In this document: in pieces, positions 26,930-36,308 of the stretch
Layout of the letters: every line of letters begins with the position of its first letter
Position numbering within the stretch: position 1 is the first letter of the stretch
Assembly (NCBI RefSeq): GCF_963518785.1
Contig: NZ_CAUQKJ010000005.1
Location: 1 to 64,000, forward strand
Length of the DNA stretch: 64,000 nt
From: an uncultured Campylobacter sp.
GTDB lineage: Bacteria; Campylobacterota; Campylobacteria; Campylobacterales; Campylobacteraceae
Reading direction: 5' to 3'
Translations under genes and position numbers: made by a program
The notes under the pieces: generated by a model
Seen by the model: only the letters and a program-made list of their open reading frames with translations
Told to the model about the DNA's origin: nothing
Databases searched by the model: none

Positions 26930-27802
26930 ATGCGTAATGACGAAATCGCTAGGTTTGGCATAAGCAAAACGCGGTATGATGAAAATATAAAGGATTTCTT
27001 ACAAGATAAAAATTGCGATAAGCGAAATTTGGCGCGCGGCGGGCTAAAATTTACGAGCGATGGCAGGCAAAATTCTATAAATGCCAGCGAGCAAAATTTT
27101 ACAAATGCCGTTGAACAAAAATCGCAAAGCGATTTCTCTTGTGCCACTGATACACCTTCGCAAAATTTTAAAACTTAAGCTAGAAATTACGACAAAGAGC
27201 CGATAATCATAAAAGATAATTCAATAGAGATGATTAAATTTTATTCGCCATTTCTGTATTTTCTTAATTTCATAGATTTTGGAACAAGGCAAGACTCGCC
27301 AAGATCCGTTAAACGCTGGCTAGAACTTCCTGGTAAATTCAGTACCTGTTATATAAAATTTAAAAATTCAGTTATCGAATATTATTCAGAGAAAAAGAGG
27401 GCGACTCTATACTCTATAAATTTATCCGAAATAATTGCAATAAAACGCACCTTTGGACCGTCTACTTTTAAAATAACGAAAAAAGGTAAAATTTCAACAT
27501 TTTTTGTCGCGTTCGCGTGGATAATCCTTTTATCTTTGGTAGTAACTTTTAAAAATAAAATTTCTTATGGAATTTTAATTGTGCCGATCTCCTTATTTTT
27601 GGCGTTTGCGCCCTTAATCATATTTAGATTTAAGAAAAATTTGGGATTTGACATAGGAAACGACAGCCTTATTTTTATGAGCAATGGTAATTATATCGAA
27701 GTAAGCATATTAACAAGTAAAGAATACAAAGAACTAAAAGCCTATTTTCTACTCAAAACAGGGAAAAATTTAGATAAAATCCGGCCGCAAATTTTTGTGT
27801 AG
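26930..27802 (+). pseudogene. Hypothetical two-span membrane protein, copy 1, interrupted by TAA
   Basis: A strong AAGGAGGA site precedes ATG 26930. The frame is open to 27802 except for a TAA at 27176-27178. The piece after the TAA contains ARNYDKEPIIIKD, which matches ARDYNKEPLVLKD in the tandem copy downstream, and this match lies before the next ATG (27230), so the original protein ran through the stop. The N-terminal 80 residues are Asn/Lys/Phe-rich; the rest has two hydrophobic spans and ends KTGKNLDKIRPQIFV. I recognise no family. The sequence is more AT-rich than the trp genes before it. Confidence 0.6.
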
Positions 27803-27963
27803 GTTATAGAGAATAAAAGACGAATAGAAAACAGAGGCTTGAGAAGCTAAATAAAATTTTAAATGAACGGCGTCAAAATTTAGAGCAAGGATCACAGGAG
27901 AATTCTAATGTCAAAAATTCTGATAGTAAAAATTTTAAATTTGAAAAAATCACGGATGACTCT

Positions 27964-28722
27964 ATGATAAATACAAACGAAAAACCTAATAAATTTGAAC
28001 AAAATCCGAGTTGCGCTCGTGATTACAATAAAGAGCCTTTAGTGCTCAAAGATAGGACGAATTTTTATATAGTTTTTGCTACGGTATGCACGCTTGCAAT
28101 TATGATTTTTATGTATTCATACGAACCCAATCAAACTAGATATAATCAGCTTTTTATAGTATTTCCATTTTTCGGATTGCCTATAATAATGGAATATTTT
28201 ACAAATTTTTACAATAAGAAATTTGTAAAATTTTATAATGATCGAGTTACTTATTATACAAATAAAATGCCCGAAAAAACTATATTCTTAGATGATCTTA
28301 AGGATGTAAAAAAAGCCTATTTCGCAAGAGATAATGATTGGCTCAGAAGACAGGGTGCTTTTTTATAGATTTCTCTTTAAATTTGAACCATACACTACGA
28401 TAATCGCTTTTTTATTAATCTGTATATTAGTATTGGCTATCGACGTAAGAAAATATATAGAAATAGGTAGTTTCAGAGTATTTTTCATATCTATACTTGC
28501 ATTTTTGTTTTTATTCGTCTTAAAATTTATATATTTTTGGTTTTTAAATTTCAACTTAGACTTATATTCTACGATAATATAATAATCCGAGGCAAGGATA
28601 AAGATATCGCCTTTACGATAGAAACTATGGACGACTACGTTAGGATAAAAGAATTTTTTATGAAGACAAAAGGCATTGATTTGGATAAGACCCAGCGCCA
28701 CGTGTGGCTAGATTTTAATTAG
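27964..28722 (+). pseudogene. Hypothetical two-span membrane protein, copy 2, with two frame changes
   Basis: This is a tandem relative of the preceding gene. It is open in one frame to 28368, continues in the +1 frame to about 28575, then returns to the first frame and ends at 28722 with KTKGIDLDKTQRHVW, which parallels KTGKNLDKIRPQIF of copy 1. The first shift is near a run of six T (about 28359-28364); the second lies before 28580. The matching pieces cover the whole length, including KFYNDRVTYYTNK against KFKNSVIEYYSEK. The open frame also extends upstream to 27817 without an ATG. It appears non-functional unless frameshifting occurs. Confidence 0.55.
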
Positions 28723-29014
28723 TAATTAAAGATTTTTAAATTAAAGAAGCCTCAAATGGCAAAGCCTTTAAATTTTAAAATTTAAAGGAGCGGCTCTTAA
28801 AAATTGATCGTAATCTTTCTTGCGCGGAATCTATTTTATGCTTTATCGCGTTATGAATACGGCTACAAATTCTTAAATTCCATCTCTAGCTGCTTGCGCC
28901 AATCTTACAGCGAGCGCTCTGCTCCAGCAGCGTATTTCTTTATAAGTACGCCGCCAGAGCTTGGCTAGATACACCGCCTCTGTATAGATTGATCTCTGAG
29001 ATTAAATATCAGCC

Positions 29015-30076
29015 TTAAGCGCCGCGCCTTTGAAAAATCCCCACGTAAAGCGCAAAAACAAAACCGATCGCGACCGCGTAAGGAGCGAACTCGGTGATGC
29101 CTTTAGCCGAGCTTGCGAGCAAGAAATTATGCGCGATCGCGGCGCCTGCCGCCATGCCGATGACGAATATGCCCGAGCTTAAATTTCCCGTGCCGGCCTG
29201 CACCAGATGCTTGCCCGGGCAGCCCTCGCTGAGGCTGAAACAAAGTCCTGCGAGCACCATGCCTAAGAAATTCCAAACGAAATCGTTATGTGCGATAGGC
29301 TGGCCTTCAAAGCCGAGTTTGTATTGCCCAAACGCGATATTTGCGATGCTCGCAAACGCGATGACGCTTAGCACGCCCCAAAACATCGAGAAATCGCCGC
29401 GGAAAATTCTGCCGAATGCGCCGACGCTGCAAAATTTGCTTCTATGCATCACCGCGCCCACGATAATGCCCGCAGCCAGCGAGATGCCTACCGCGGCGTG
29501 TTGCGCGCCGGGGCCTTTAGCGGAGATAAAAAGCGAGCCGCCCTCGCCCGTTTTGAGTCCGAAAACCAAAGCCGCAAGCAGCGCCGCACCCAGTATCACG
29601 GGTAAAATTCCGATCGGGCCGCTAAGTCTTGCCTCTTTGCTCGCCTCATAGCCGCGCTTTTTAAGCAAAAACCCAATGAGTACGCCGCAGATCAAACCCG
29701 CTAGCCCGGCTAACGCGGTCAGATCGCCGCCGCCTAGGCGCAAAAACGCGCGCCAAGGACATCCCAAAAACACAAGGCAGCCGATCATCGCGAAGATCCC
29801 TAGGAAAAATTTCGCAAACGGCGAGCTGCCCGTAACCGGCGCGAACTCACGCGTCCAAAGCACGCTTGCCAAAAAGCCGCCGAACACGAGCCCTATGATC
29901 TCCGGGCGGATGTATTGCACCGCGCTAGCTCGGTGAAAGCCCAGCGCGCCGGTGGTGTCGCGCAAAAAGCAAGCGACGCAAACGCCCATATTGCCCGGGT
30001 TTCCCAAATGCACCAGCGTCGCACCCAGCACGCCTAGCACGGCGCCTGCAATGATGTACCATTTAACGTTATTCAT
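29015..30076 (-). CDS. yedE: YedE-type selenium (sulfur-compound) transporter
   Basis: The 353-residue protein has about ten membrane spans and the paired cysteine motifs of the YeeE/YedE family: GVCVACFLRDTTG near residue 31, GCPWRA, RSKFCSVGAFGR and SEGCPGKHL. YedE proteins import thiosulfate or, in genomes with YedF and SelD, probably a selenium compound. SelD and YedF occur in this window, supporting the selenium role. An AGGA site precedes the ATG. No tusA-like gene is adjacent. Confidence 0.85.
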   Translation of the reverse strand: MNNVKWYIIAGAVLGVLGATLVHLGNPGNMGVCVACFLRDTTGALGFHRASAVQYIRPEIIGLVFGGFLASVLWTREFAPVTGSSPFAKFFLGIFAMIGCLVFLGCPWRAFLRLGGGDLTALAGLAGLICGVLIGFLLKKRGYEASKEARLSGPIGILPVILGAALLAALVFGLKTGEGGSLFISAKGPGAQHAAVGISLAAGIIVGAVMHRSKFCSVGAFGRIFRGDFSMFWGVLSVIAFASIANIAFGQYKLGFEGQPIAHNDFVWNFLGMVLAGLCFSLSEGCPGKHLVQAGTGNLSSGIFVIGMAAGAAIAHNFLLASSAKGITEFAPYAVAIGFVFALYVGIFQRRGA

Positions 30077-30377
30077 GAAAAGATCCTGAAATAATCTAGA
30101 TCGACCGATCTCTTAGGCGCGATTTTATCCTTTGTAAAATAAAAAGCAAATAAATTCCGATCTAAATTTGCGAAAAGCTAAATTTTAAAATCGCGCGGGC
30201 GACCGCTAAATTTAGACGCAAGCAAATCGCGGGCGTTTAAATTTAGACTCTTTGCTGCGATAGAAGTGTCGAATTTAGCCGCTCGATTTCGGCGCAAACA
30301 AATCGCAACGAGAAGCTAAAGCGCAGAGGCGGTCAGACGAAACACGATACAAACGGATACAGGTAGAGCAGAGCCAA

Positions 30378-30385
30378 GGGGGGGG
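30378..30385 (+). repeat. Run of eight G upstream of the TonB receptor gene
   Basis: This is the only homopolymer of G or C of this length that I noticed in the window. Runs of 8 or more G in Campylobacter commonly slip and produce phase variation. It lies outside any frame, about 150 bases upstream of the -10 box. Confidence 0.6.
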
Positions 30386-30489
30386 CAGAAGCGGCGCAAA
30401 TAGAGTGCAGGCATGACGTAGCCAAAACGCGGAAACGGCTCAGACATAGCACAATACTTGCCTCCAATAAAAACAAATTTCAAATGGTT

Positions 30490-30506
30490 TTGAAATTAAA
30501 TTTCAA
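30490..30506 (+). promoter_or_regulatory. Palindromic operator candidate before the haem receptor
   Basis: TTGAAATT-A-AATTTCAA is a perfect inverted repeat with 8-base arms. It lies 21 bases before the TATAAT, over the -35 region, where a repressor would block transcription. Haem receptors are usually Fur-controlled; the repeat is not a textbook Fur box, so the regulator is uncertain. Confidence 0.45.
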
Positions 30507-30527
30507 CAATATTTAAGTATGCGGATA

Positions 30528-30533
30528 TATAAT
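30528..30533 (+). promoter_or_regulatory. -10 box for the TonB receptor gene
   Basis: A perfect TATAAT lies 32 bases before the receptor ATG, with the palindrome directly upstream and an AAAGGGCGG ribosome site between it and the ATG. Confidence 0.55.
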
Positions 30534-30565
30534 AATGTATTTCAATTTTATTTTAAAGGGCGGGT

Positions 30566-32656
30566 ATGAAAAAGCGAATTTTATTGGTGCCGCTTGCGAT
30601 AGGCGCGATAGGCGGAGCAAATGCGGCCGAAAACAACGCCACGAAGTCACAGGATCTGGGTCAAATCGTCGTGCAAGCGACGGTAAGCGCGGTCGATAAC
30701 CTAAAATACGCGGGCTCGGCCGGAATTTTAACCCCCAAGGATATGAAAGCCAAAACCAACGTGATCGATTCGATCATGCAGATACCGGGCGTTGACGGCA
30801 GTATGGATATGGGGCGGCAGATCGGCAGACAGTTTCAGATCCGCGGATTCGGATATCAAAGCGACGAGCGCGTCATCATCAAACAAGACGGCGTGCGCAG
30901 AAGCGCAGGGATGTACTCCAATATGATCTCATCCTTCCGCACCGATAGCGACATCCTAAAGCGCGTCGAGGTCATAAAGGGCGCCTCGTCCGTGCTGCAC
31001 GGCTCGGGCGCGATCGGCGGTATCGTAAATATGCAAACCAAAAGCGCGAGCGATTATCTAAGCGAGGGCAAAAGCGTAGGCTTGATGCTAGGACAGAGGC
31101 TTGAATCAAACAATATGCATAGCACGCGCGGCGCGATTTACGGCAAGGGCGAGGAAATTCCGATCGACGTTTTACTCTACGGCAAGCGCGCAAGCTACGG
31201 CAACGTTAAGCTCGCAGACGGCGGCACGCACTATGCCCCGGACTACGACAAAACCTTCAATAACGAGCATATCGATACCGGATTTTTTAAGATCGGCGCA
31301 AGCCTGGACGACCACCGCATAAGCTTCAGCGCCTTTGATTACGACGAAAATTTACACACCGTCTGGCAAACGCTATGGAAAAACGAGGAGGATCTCTTCG
31401 TACATGGAAATTTAAGCCAAAGAGATTATGTTTTTGATTGGAATTTCACGCCGCAAAGCCCGCTAGTGGATATGTCTTTCAAGGCCTATAAAAGCAGAGC
31501 CGAGTATAAACGCAGCTACATTGACGGCGCAGATACCGGCAGTTACACGAACAAAGACGATCGTAAGGGGCTAGAGATCAAAAATATCTCGGAATTCGAC
31601 ACGGGCTTTTTAAATCACAGCTTCGCTTTCGGCGGCGATTACGAAAATAGGCAGGAAGATGCGATCTTTATCCGAAACGGCGTGCTATCGGATTTTGCCT
31701 CATTTCCGAACGAATACAATAGCTACGGGCTTTTCGCGCAGGATTTGATCCGCTTGCACGATGATTTAGAGCTTACCTTAGGCGGTAGATACGATAGATT
31801 CGATCGCGACATCAAAGGCAGATCGGCTAAATTTAAAGATTCGAGATTTTCTCCGCGCGCGGCGATTGCCTATACTCTCTTTGATAAATTTACGCTTTTA
31901 GCGGGATACAGCGAGAGTTTCCGCGCGCCTACTCCGCACGAGACATCGCAATCAGGGCCGATGAACATACATTATTATTACATCCCAAATCCCGATCTAA
32001 AGCCCGAGACCGTAAAAGAGTACGAGGTCGGATTTAGCTTTAAACAGGATGAAATTTTTACGGACGATCACTTCGATATGAAATTTATCTATTTTAACGG
32101 CAAGATCGAAGATATGATCGGCATAAAGGCGCTGCCGCATCTGGGCGTGCCTCCGGGCGGCTTTTCGCAACAATACGGGCAGTATCAAAATATCGATCAA
32201 GCCAAAAGGCATGGTTTTGAGCTAAGCTCAAACTACCAAACGCAGGACTTTGATTTCGGCGCGAGCTTCGAGCGACTTAGAATTTACAATAAAAAGACGC
32301 ACGAAAACATCAATAACCACGCCAAAAAACTAAGCGCGCACGCCTTTTACTCGCCTCTGCACGATTTAAATTTAGGCTTTGAGGTAAGCCACTATTTTAA
32401 GCCTCATTCTAAACCCGCTTCCTATTTCGCTCGCAGAACGGAATATTTTTACGTCGATAAAGCTTTCACGATCGCAAATTTCAGAGGAAGCTACAAGATC
32501 AAAAACGGCATTATTCCGGCCCTTGACGGCGCGGACGTGAGCTTTGGCGTAAATAATATTTTCGATCGCCACTACATCAACGCAAACCGCACGCGAGATA
32601 CTTTGGCAGTCGGCGCGGGGCGAAATTTCTACGTTGATCTGGAAGTAAGATTTTAG
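30566..32656 (+). CDS. TonB-dependent outer-membrane haem receptor
   Basis: The 696-residue protein has a signal peptide (1-20, ending NAA), a plug domain (about 45-160, with QIRGFGYQSDERVIIKQDG and VEVIKGASSVLHGSGAIGG) and a 22-strand barrel ending in Phe. Around 450 it has ESFRAP and around 474 NPDLKPETVKEYEVG, the FRAP and NPDL boxes typical of haem and haemoglobin receptors. A His-rich HYYYIP segment lies between them and may help bind haem. Upstream lie a palindrome and a G tract that may control it. The matching inner-membrane system is at 52.7-56.9 kb. Confidence 0.88.
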   Translation: MKKRILLVPLAIGAIGGANAAENNATKSQDLGQIVVQATVSAVDNLKYAGSAGILTPKDMKAKTNVIDSIMQIPGVDGSMDMGRQIGRQFQIRGFGYQSDERVIIKQDGVRRSAGMYSNMISSFRTDSDILKRVEVIKGASSVLHGSGAIGGIVNMQTKSASDYLSEGKSVGLMLGQRLESNNMHSTRGAIYGKGEEIPIDVLLYGKRASYGNVKLADGGTHYAPDYDKTFNNEHIDTGFFKIGASLDDHRISFSAFDYDENLHTVWQTLWKNEEDLFVHGNLSQRDYVFDWNFTPQSPLVDMSFKAYKSRAEYKRSYIDGADTGSYTNKDDRKGLEIKNISEFDTGFLNHSFAFGGDYENRQEDAIFIRNGVLSDFASFPNEYNSYGLFAQDLIRLHDDLELTLGGRYDRFDRDIKGRSAKFKDSRFSPRAAIAYTLFDKFTLLAGYSESFRAPTPHETSQSGPMNIHYYYIPNPDLKPETVKEYEVGFSFKQDEIFTDDHFDMKFIYFNGKIEDMIGIKALPHLGVPPGGFSQQYGQYQNIDQAKRHGFELSSNYQTQDFDFGASFERLRIYNKKTHENINNHAKKLSAHAFYSPLHDLNLGFEVSHYFKPHSKPASYFARRTEYFYVDKAFTIANFRGSYKIKNGIIPALDGADVSFGVNNIFDRHYINANRTRDTLAVGAGRNFYVDLEVRF

Positions 32657-32727
32657 ATTAATTTTTGCGGCGAGGCGCGGGTTAAATTTTAAAGCTTACC
32701 CGAGCTTTCGCCATTCTTTCTTTTCAA

Positions 32728-32768
32728 ATTTAAACCTCATCGCGACCTTTTGGCGATGAGGTTTAAAT
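32728..32768. terminator. Bidirectional terminator hairpin
   Basis: Two perfect 16-base arms, ATTTAAACCTCATCGC and its complement, flank a 9-base loop. The A/T-rich stem base gives T runs on either strand. It lies between the convergent TonB receptor gene and the minus-strand trpBA block, as expected for a shared terminator. Confidence 0.7.
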
Positions 32769-32874
32769 GTGGCATAAATTTCTAGAGCTATAAAATTCCA
32801 CAATTTTTAAAATTTAACAAACTGCAAAATTTTATGGGTCGCAGAGCCCGCAAGTTGCGAAATTTCTCGTCTCA

Positions 32875-34023
32875 TTAATCGATAGTGTTGGAGCTTTTTA
32901 ACACCACTAGATGTTTTTTGCCTGCGAAGCTTAGCACTACGGCAGCATTATTTTCGTCGATCTCGCGCACAAGCTCTACTCGCACGTCGCTAGGTCTTGC
33001 GGTATCCGAGCTAAGCAGCTCATTTTCTAAAATGCTTTTAAATGCCGAAACCTTGGGCTCTTTTGTATCCGATCTTTCTTTTGCTCCCTCGCGAAATTCC
33101 ATCGTGCCGCTCTCGACAGGGCCTACTTTAAGCGGCGAAATTTTATCCGCTGCTCTTATATTCTCGGCGCTCTCATAGTTTTCGTCCGCCCCCATAGCTT
33201 CCGAACGCTCGGCACACGCAACCTCATCGTAAAATTTATCGTGTGCACTCTCTTCGCTCACGTTCTCGCCTCTTAAAAAATCTGCGCTATCTACGTTTTT
33301 TGAGTCGTTAGAATTTTTGGAATTTAAAGCAGAGGCTTCATCTTTCTTCGCAAACTCCTGCGAGTCAGAATAATTGGTAAAATTTGCGTTCTTTGATCCG
33401 CTCTGATTTTTAAAAGAGGAGTCGTTTAAAATTTCATCTATGCCCGCTACGTCCACGTCAGCGCCCTCCATGCTAGCGTCGTCTTCAAAAACCCGCCATG
33501 TCTCGTCGATACTTTTTTGCGGCTTGTGCGATAAAAATTTTCGCACGCCGACGAAAGCCGCAACCGCAAGCAGTAACGCTACGATTATCGGCATCACGGA
33601 AACCCCGCTGCTGCTTTGCGCCGTTTCATTCGCCTCGCTCTTTACGCTCATCTTGCTCTGATCGAAAGCGGGGTTTTTTACGCGCAAAATGAGCTTTAAA
33701 TTGCCGTCTTGAGTAAGAGCATCGACCGACAGATCGGCTCCGGTGGGGAAATTTATCTCGATATCCTTGCCCTTAGGCGCTATCGTAAAGCTTTTTAATA
33801 CCTTTTGATTAGTGCGCATTTCGTTAAATTTCTCATCGCCGCCGAGCCCCTTTAAAATAAGGCTCATCGACTGCCCGTCGACGCGGCGCACGATGTCTGG
33901 CTTGTATGCGGAGTCAAATGCCAAGGCGATGTCGACGCTATCGTCGTGGTTGAAAAGATCGTATTGCATCAGATTGGCGCCGAGGCAAAAATTTGCGATT
34001 AAAATCAAAAATATCTTTTTCAT
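32875..34023 (-). CDS. AMIN-like membrane protein, possibly FliO-like
   Basis: The 382-residue protein has a signal peptide (1-15), a periplasmic beta-rich domain (about 18-118, AMIN-like pattern), one membrane span (about 144-162) followed by a basic KFLSHK stop, then a long cytoplasmic part that is acidic and Ser/Asn/Asp-rich (about 180-330), and a small conserved C-terminal domain (VELVREIDENNAAVVLSFAGKK). This layout resembles epsilonproteobacterial FliO, and in C. jejuni, as I recall, a flagellar gene lies near trpA, but no flagellar gene is seen here. It follows trpA by 10 bases and is in its operon. Confidence 0.5.
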   Translation of the reverse strand: MKKIFLILIANFCLGANLMQYDLFNHDDSVDIALAFDSAYKPDIVRRVDGQSMSLILKGLGGDEKFNEMRTNQKVLKSFTIAPKGKDIEINFPTGADLSVDALTQDGNLKLILRVKNPAFDQSKMSVKSEANETAQSSSGVSVMPIIVALLLAVAAFVGVRKFLSHKPQKSIDETWRVFEDDASMEGADVDVAGIDEILNDSSFKNQSGSKNANFTNYSDSQEFAKKDEASALNSKNSNDSKNVDSADFLRGENVSEESAHDKFYDEVACAERSEAMGADENYESAENIRAADKISPLKVGPVESGTMEFREGAKERSDTKEPKVSAFKSILENELLSSDTARPSDVRVELVREIDENNAAVVLSFAGKKHLVVLKSSNTID

Positions 34024-34033
34024 GCTCTTTCCG

Positions 34034-34780
34034 TTAGTTAAAAAGTTCGGCGATCTTGCCTTGCAGCTCGCGCCCGCCGTAGTTTGCGCATAAATTTACG
34101 ATCGCGGTGCCTATGATAGCGCCGTCTGCGTATTCTTTCGTGGCGCGAACGTCGCCGGCAGTGCGGATACCAAAGCCGATCGCTACGGGCAGATCGCTCA
34201 TCTTTTTAAGATCGGCGACCATATTTTTTAGGCGCGAGATCGGAGTTTGCTTGCTTCCTGTCACGCCGATAGCGCCTACGCCGTAGATGAAGCCGCGCGC
34301 GCGGCTCAAAACTCGCGCGGCGCGGTGCTCGCTCGTAACGCTGATAAGTGGGATGAGCGCGATACTGAACTCCTCGCAAAGCGCAAAAATTTCCTCATTT
34401 TCCTCATACGGCAGATCGGGGATTATTAGCCCGCTGATGCCGTAGCGCGCCGATTGCGCTACAAACTCGCGCGCGCCGTAGGCGAAGATCACGTTGTAAT
34501 AGACCAAAAATACAAGCGGCTTGCGCGTTTGCACCCCTTTTAAAATTTCAAATACCTTCTCCGCGTTTACGCTGTTTTGCACCGCGGAAAAGCTCGCCTT
34601 AAAAATTTCGGGGCCGTCTGCGAGCGGGTCGGAATACGGGATACCGATCTCAAGCAGATCGATCACGCTTTCGTCTAAATTTGACAAGAACTCCTTCGTA
34701 TGCGCGGGGCTCGGGTAGCCCGCCACGATGTAGCCGATGTTTGCCTTTTTGCCGGCAAAGGCCGCCTTGATCTTATCCAT
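34034..34780 (-). CDS. trpA: Tryptophan synthase alpha chain
   Basis: TrpA cleaves indole-3-glycerol phosphate and passes indole to TrpB. The 248-residue barrel has LLEIGIPYSDPLADGP (41-56) with the catalytic Glu and Asp, and VAIGFGIRTAGDV near the phosphate site. The start overlaps the trpB end by 8 bases. It is third from the end of a trpB-trpA-membrane protein set on the minus strand, separated from trpE-trpGD-trpF. Confidence 0.94.
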   Translation of the reverse strand: MDKIKAAFAGKKANIGYIVAGYPSPAHTKEFLSNLDESVIDLLEIGIPYSDPLADGPEIFKASFSAVQNSVNAEKVFEILKGVQTRKPLVFLVYYNVIFAYGAREFVAQSARYGISGLIIPDLPYEENEEIFALCEEFSIALIPLISVTSEHRAARVLSRARGFIYGVGAIGVTGSKQTPISRLKNMVADLKKMSDLPVAIGFGIRTAGDVRATKEYADGAIIGTAIVNLCANYGGRELQGKIAELFN

Positions 34781-35954
34781 AAATCGTTCCTTTTTTGTAG
34801 TTCATCACGGTATCCATATCCTTATCGCCCCTGCCGCTTACGTTTACGACGATCGTTTTTTTGCCCTTTAGCTGCGGGCAGAGCTTTTGCAAATACGCTA
34901 GCGCGTGCGCGCTTTCGATCGCAGGGATGATGCCTTCGAGCCTGCAGAGCAGTTTAAGCGCCGTGATACACTCATCGTCGGTTACGGCTTCATATTTTGC
35001 GCGACTTATCTCGTGCAGATGCGCGTGCTCCGGGCCTACGCCGGGATAATCAAGCCCCGCCGAGATGCTGTGAACAGGCTCGATCATGCCGAATTTATCC
35101 TGCAGTACGATCGTTTTCATGCCGTGGATGATGCCCGCGCGTCCGTTGGTGATTGTCGCTGCGTGATAAGGGGTATGCGCGCCCAAGCCGCCCGCCTCGA
35201 CGCCGATGAGTTGCACGCTAGGATCATCCACAAACGCGCTAAAAATTCCTATCGCATTGCTTCCGCCTCCTACGCAGGCTAGGACGTAGTCGGCTTTGAT
35301 CCCCTTGCTTGCGAGCTGCGATTTGGTCTCGGCGCCGATGACGCTCTGAAATTCCCTAACCATCTTCGGATACGGATGCGGTCCGACCGCCGAGCCGATG
35401 ACGTAAAATACGCTCTCAATCTCGTTCACCCACGCCTGAATCGCCGCGGTGGTCGCCTCTTTGAGCGTTTTAAGACCGGTGCCGATTTTGATCAAATTTG
35501 CGCCCAAAAGCTGCATCCTAAAGGCGTTGAGCTGCTGGCGCGCAGCGTCGGTCTCGCCCATATACACGTCGCACTCAAGCCCGAATAGCGCCGCTGCCGT
35601 CGCCGTCGCCACGCCGTGCTGACCCGCGCCGGTTTCTGCGATAATCTTTTTTTTGCCCATTTTTTTGGCGAGTAGCGCCTGCGCTAGGGCGTTATTGATC
35701 TTATGAGCGCCCGTATGGTTGAGATCCTCGCGCTTTAGATAAATTTCATGCCCGTAGTGCTCGCTAAGGCGCGCGGCGTGATATAACGGCGTCGGACGCC
35801 CCGCGTATTCGCGCAGCAAGTAACCCAGCTCGTCTTTAAATTCCTTCGTCTGCGCTATGGTGTTGTACGCATCCTCCAACTCCTCAAGCGCAAACATTGC
35901 CGTCTCCGGCACGAATTGCCCGCCGAAACTCCCGAAATACGCCTTTTTATTCAT
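34773..35954 (-). CDS. trpB: Tryptophan synthase beta chain
   Basis: TrpB condenses indole with serine using PLP. ATG at 35954 (AGGAGATAGG upstream) gives 393 residues beginning NKKAYFGSFGGQFVPE, the family start. HTGAHKIN carries the PLP Lys, ETGAGQHGVA the catalytic Glu, and GGGSNAIG the PLP phosphate loop. Reading is uninterrupted. It is first gene of its operon, opposite in direction to trpE-trpF, from which it is 8 kb away. Confidence 0.95.
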   Translation of the reverse strand: MNKKAYFGSFGGQFVPETAMFALEELEDAYNTIAQTKEFKDELGYLLREYAGRPTPLYHAARLSEHYGHEIYLKREDLNHTGAHKINNALAQALLAKKMGKKKIIAETGAGQHGVATATAAALFGLECDVYMGETDAARQQLNAFRMQLLGANLIKIGTGLKTLKEATTAAIQAWVNEIESVFYVIGSAVGPHPYPKMVREFQSVIGAETKSQLASKGIKADYVLACVGGGSNAIGIFSAFVDDPSVQLIGVEAGGLGAHTPYHAATITNGRAGIIHGMKTIVLQDKFGMIEPVHSISAGLDYPGVGPEHAHLHEISRAKYEAVTDDECITALKLLCRLEGIIPAIESAHALAYLQKLCPQLKGKKTIVVNVSGRGDKDMDTVMNYKKGTIYG

Positions 35955-36219
35955 CCTATCTCCTCGCATTAAATCGTGAAATTATATAAAATTTCGCGTT
36001 AAATTTCGCTTTCGCGTTAAATTTCGCTTTTTTGACGGCGTCTTTTGCGGCGCTCTTCTAAATTTATCGGATATGCAGCTGTAAAAACGCGCGGCGCAAG
36101 ATAGTAAATTTTAAAATTTACAATTCAAAGTTTCACGGACTACAAGTAAATTTTATAACGTGATTCTATATGGAATATGAGGGCTTAAATTTGAAAGCAA
36201 AATATCTCAAAAAGAGCAA

Positions 36220-36296
36220 TGGTGTCCCCGACAGGATTCGAACCTGTGGCCTCAAAATTAGGAATTTTGCGCTCTATCCTACTGAGCTACGAGGAC
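36220..36296 (-). tRNA. tRNA-Arg (anticodon CCU)
   Basis: A 77-base cloverleaf with encoded CCA: acceptor GTCCTCG/CGGGGAC, D-arm GCTC/GAGC, anticodon arm CAAAA-TTCCTAA-TTTTG with anticodon CCT, T-arm ACAGG-TTCGAAT-CCTGT. It reads AGG arginine codons. It lies 12 bases upstream of the response-regulator stop, on the same strand. Confidence 0.96.
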
Positions 36297-36308
36297 ACAA
36301 TCGGCAAT

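Larger units (their letters stand above)
30077..30565. other. Control region between yedE and the TonB receptor gene
   Basis: These 489 bases contain the divergent promoters of yedE and the receptor. Visible elements are an eight-G tract (30378-30385), a 17-base inverted repeat (30490-30506) and a TATAAT (30528-30533). I see no gene. Confidence 0.55.
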
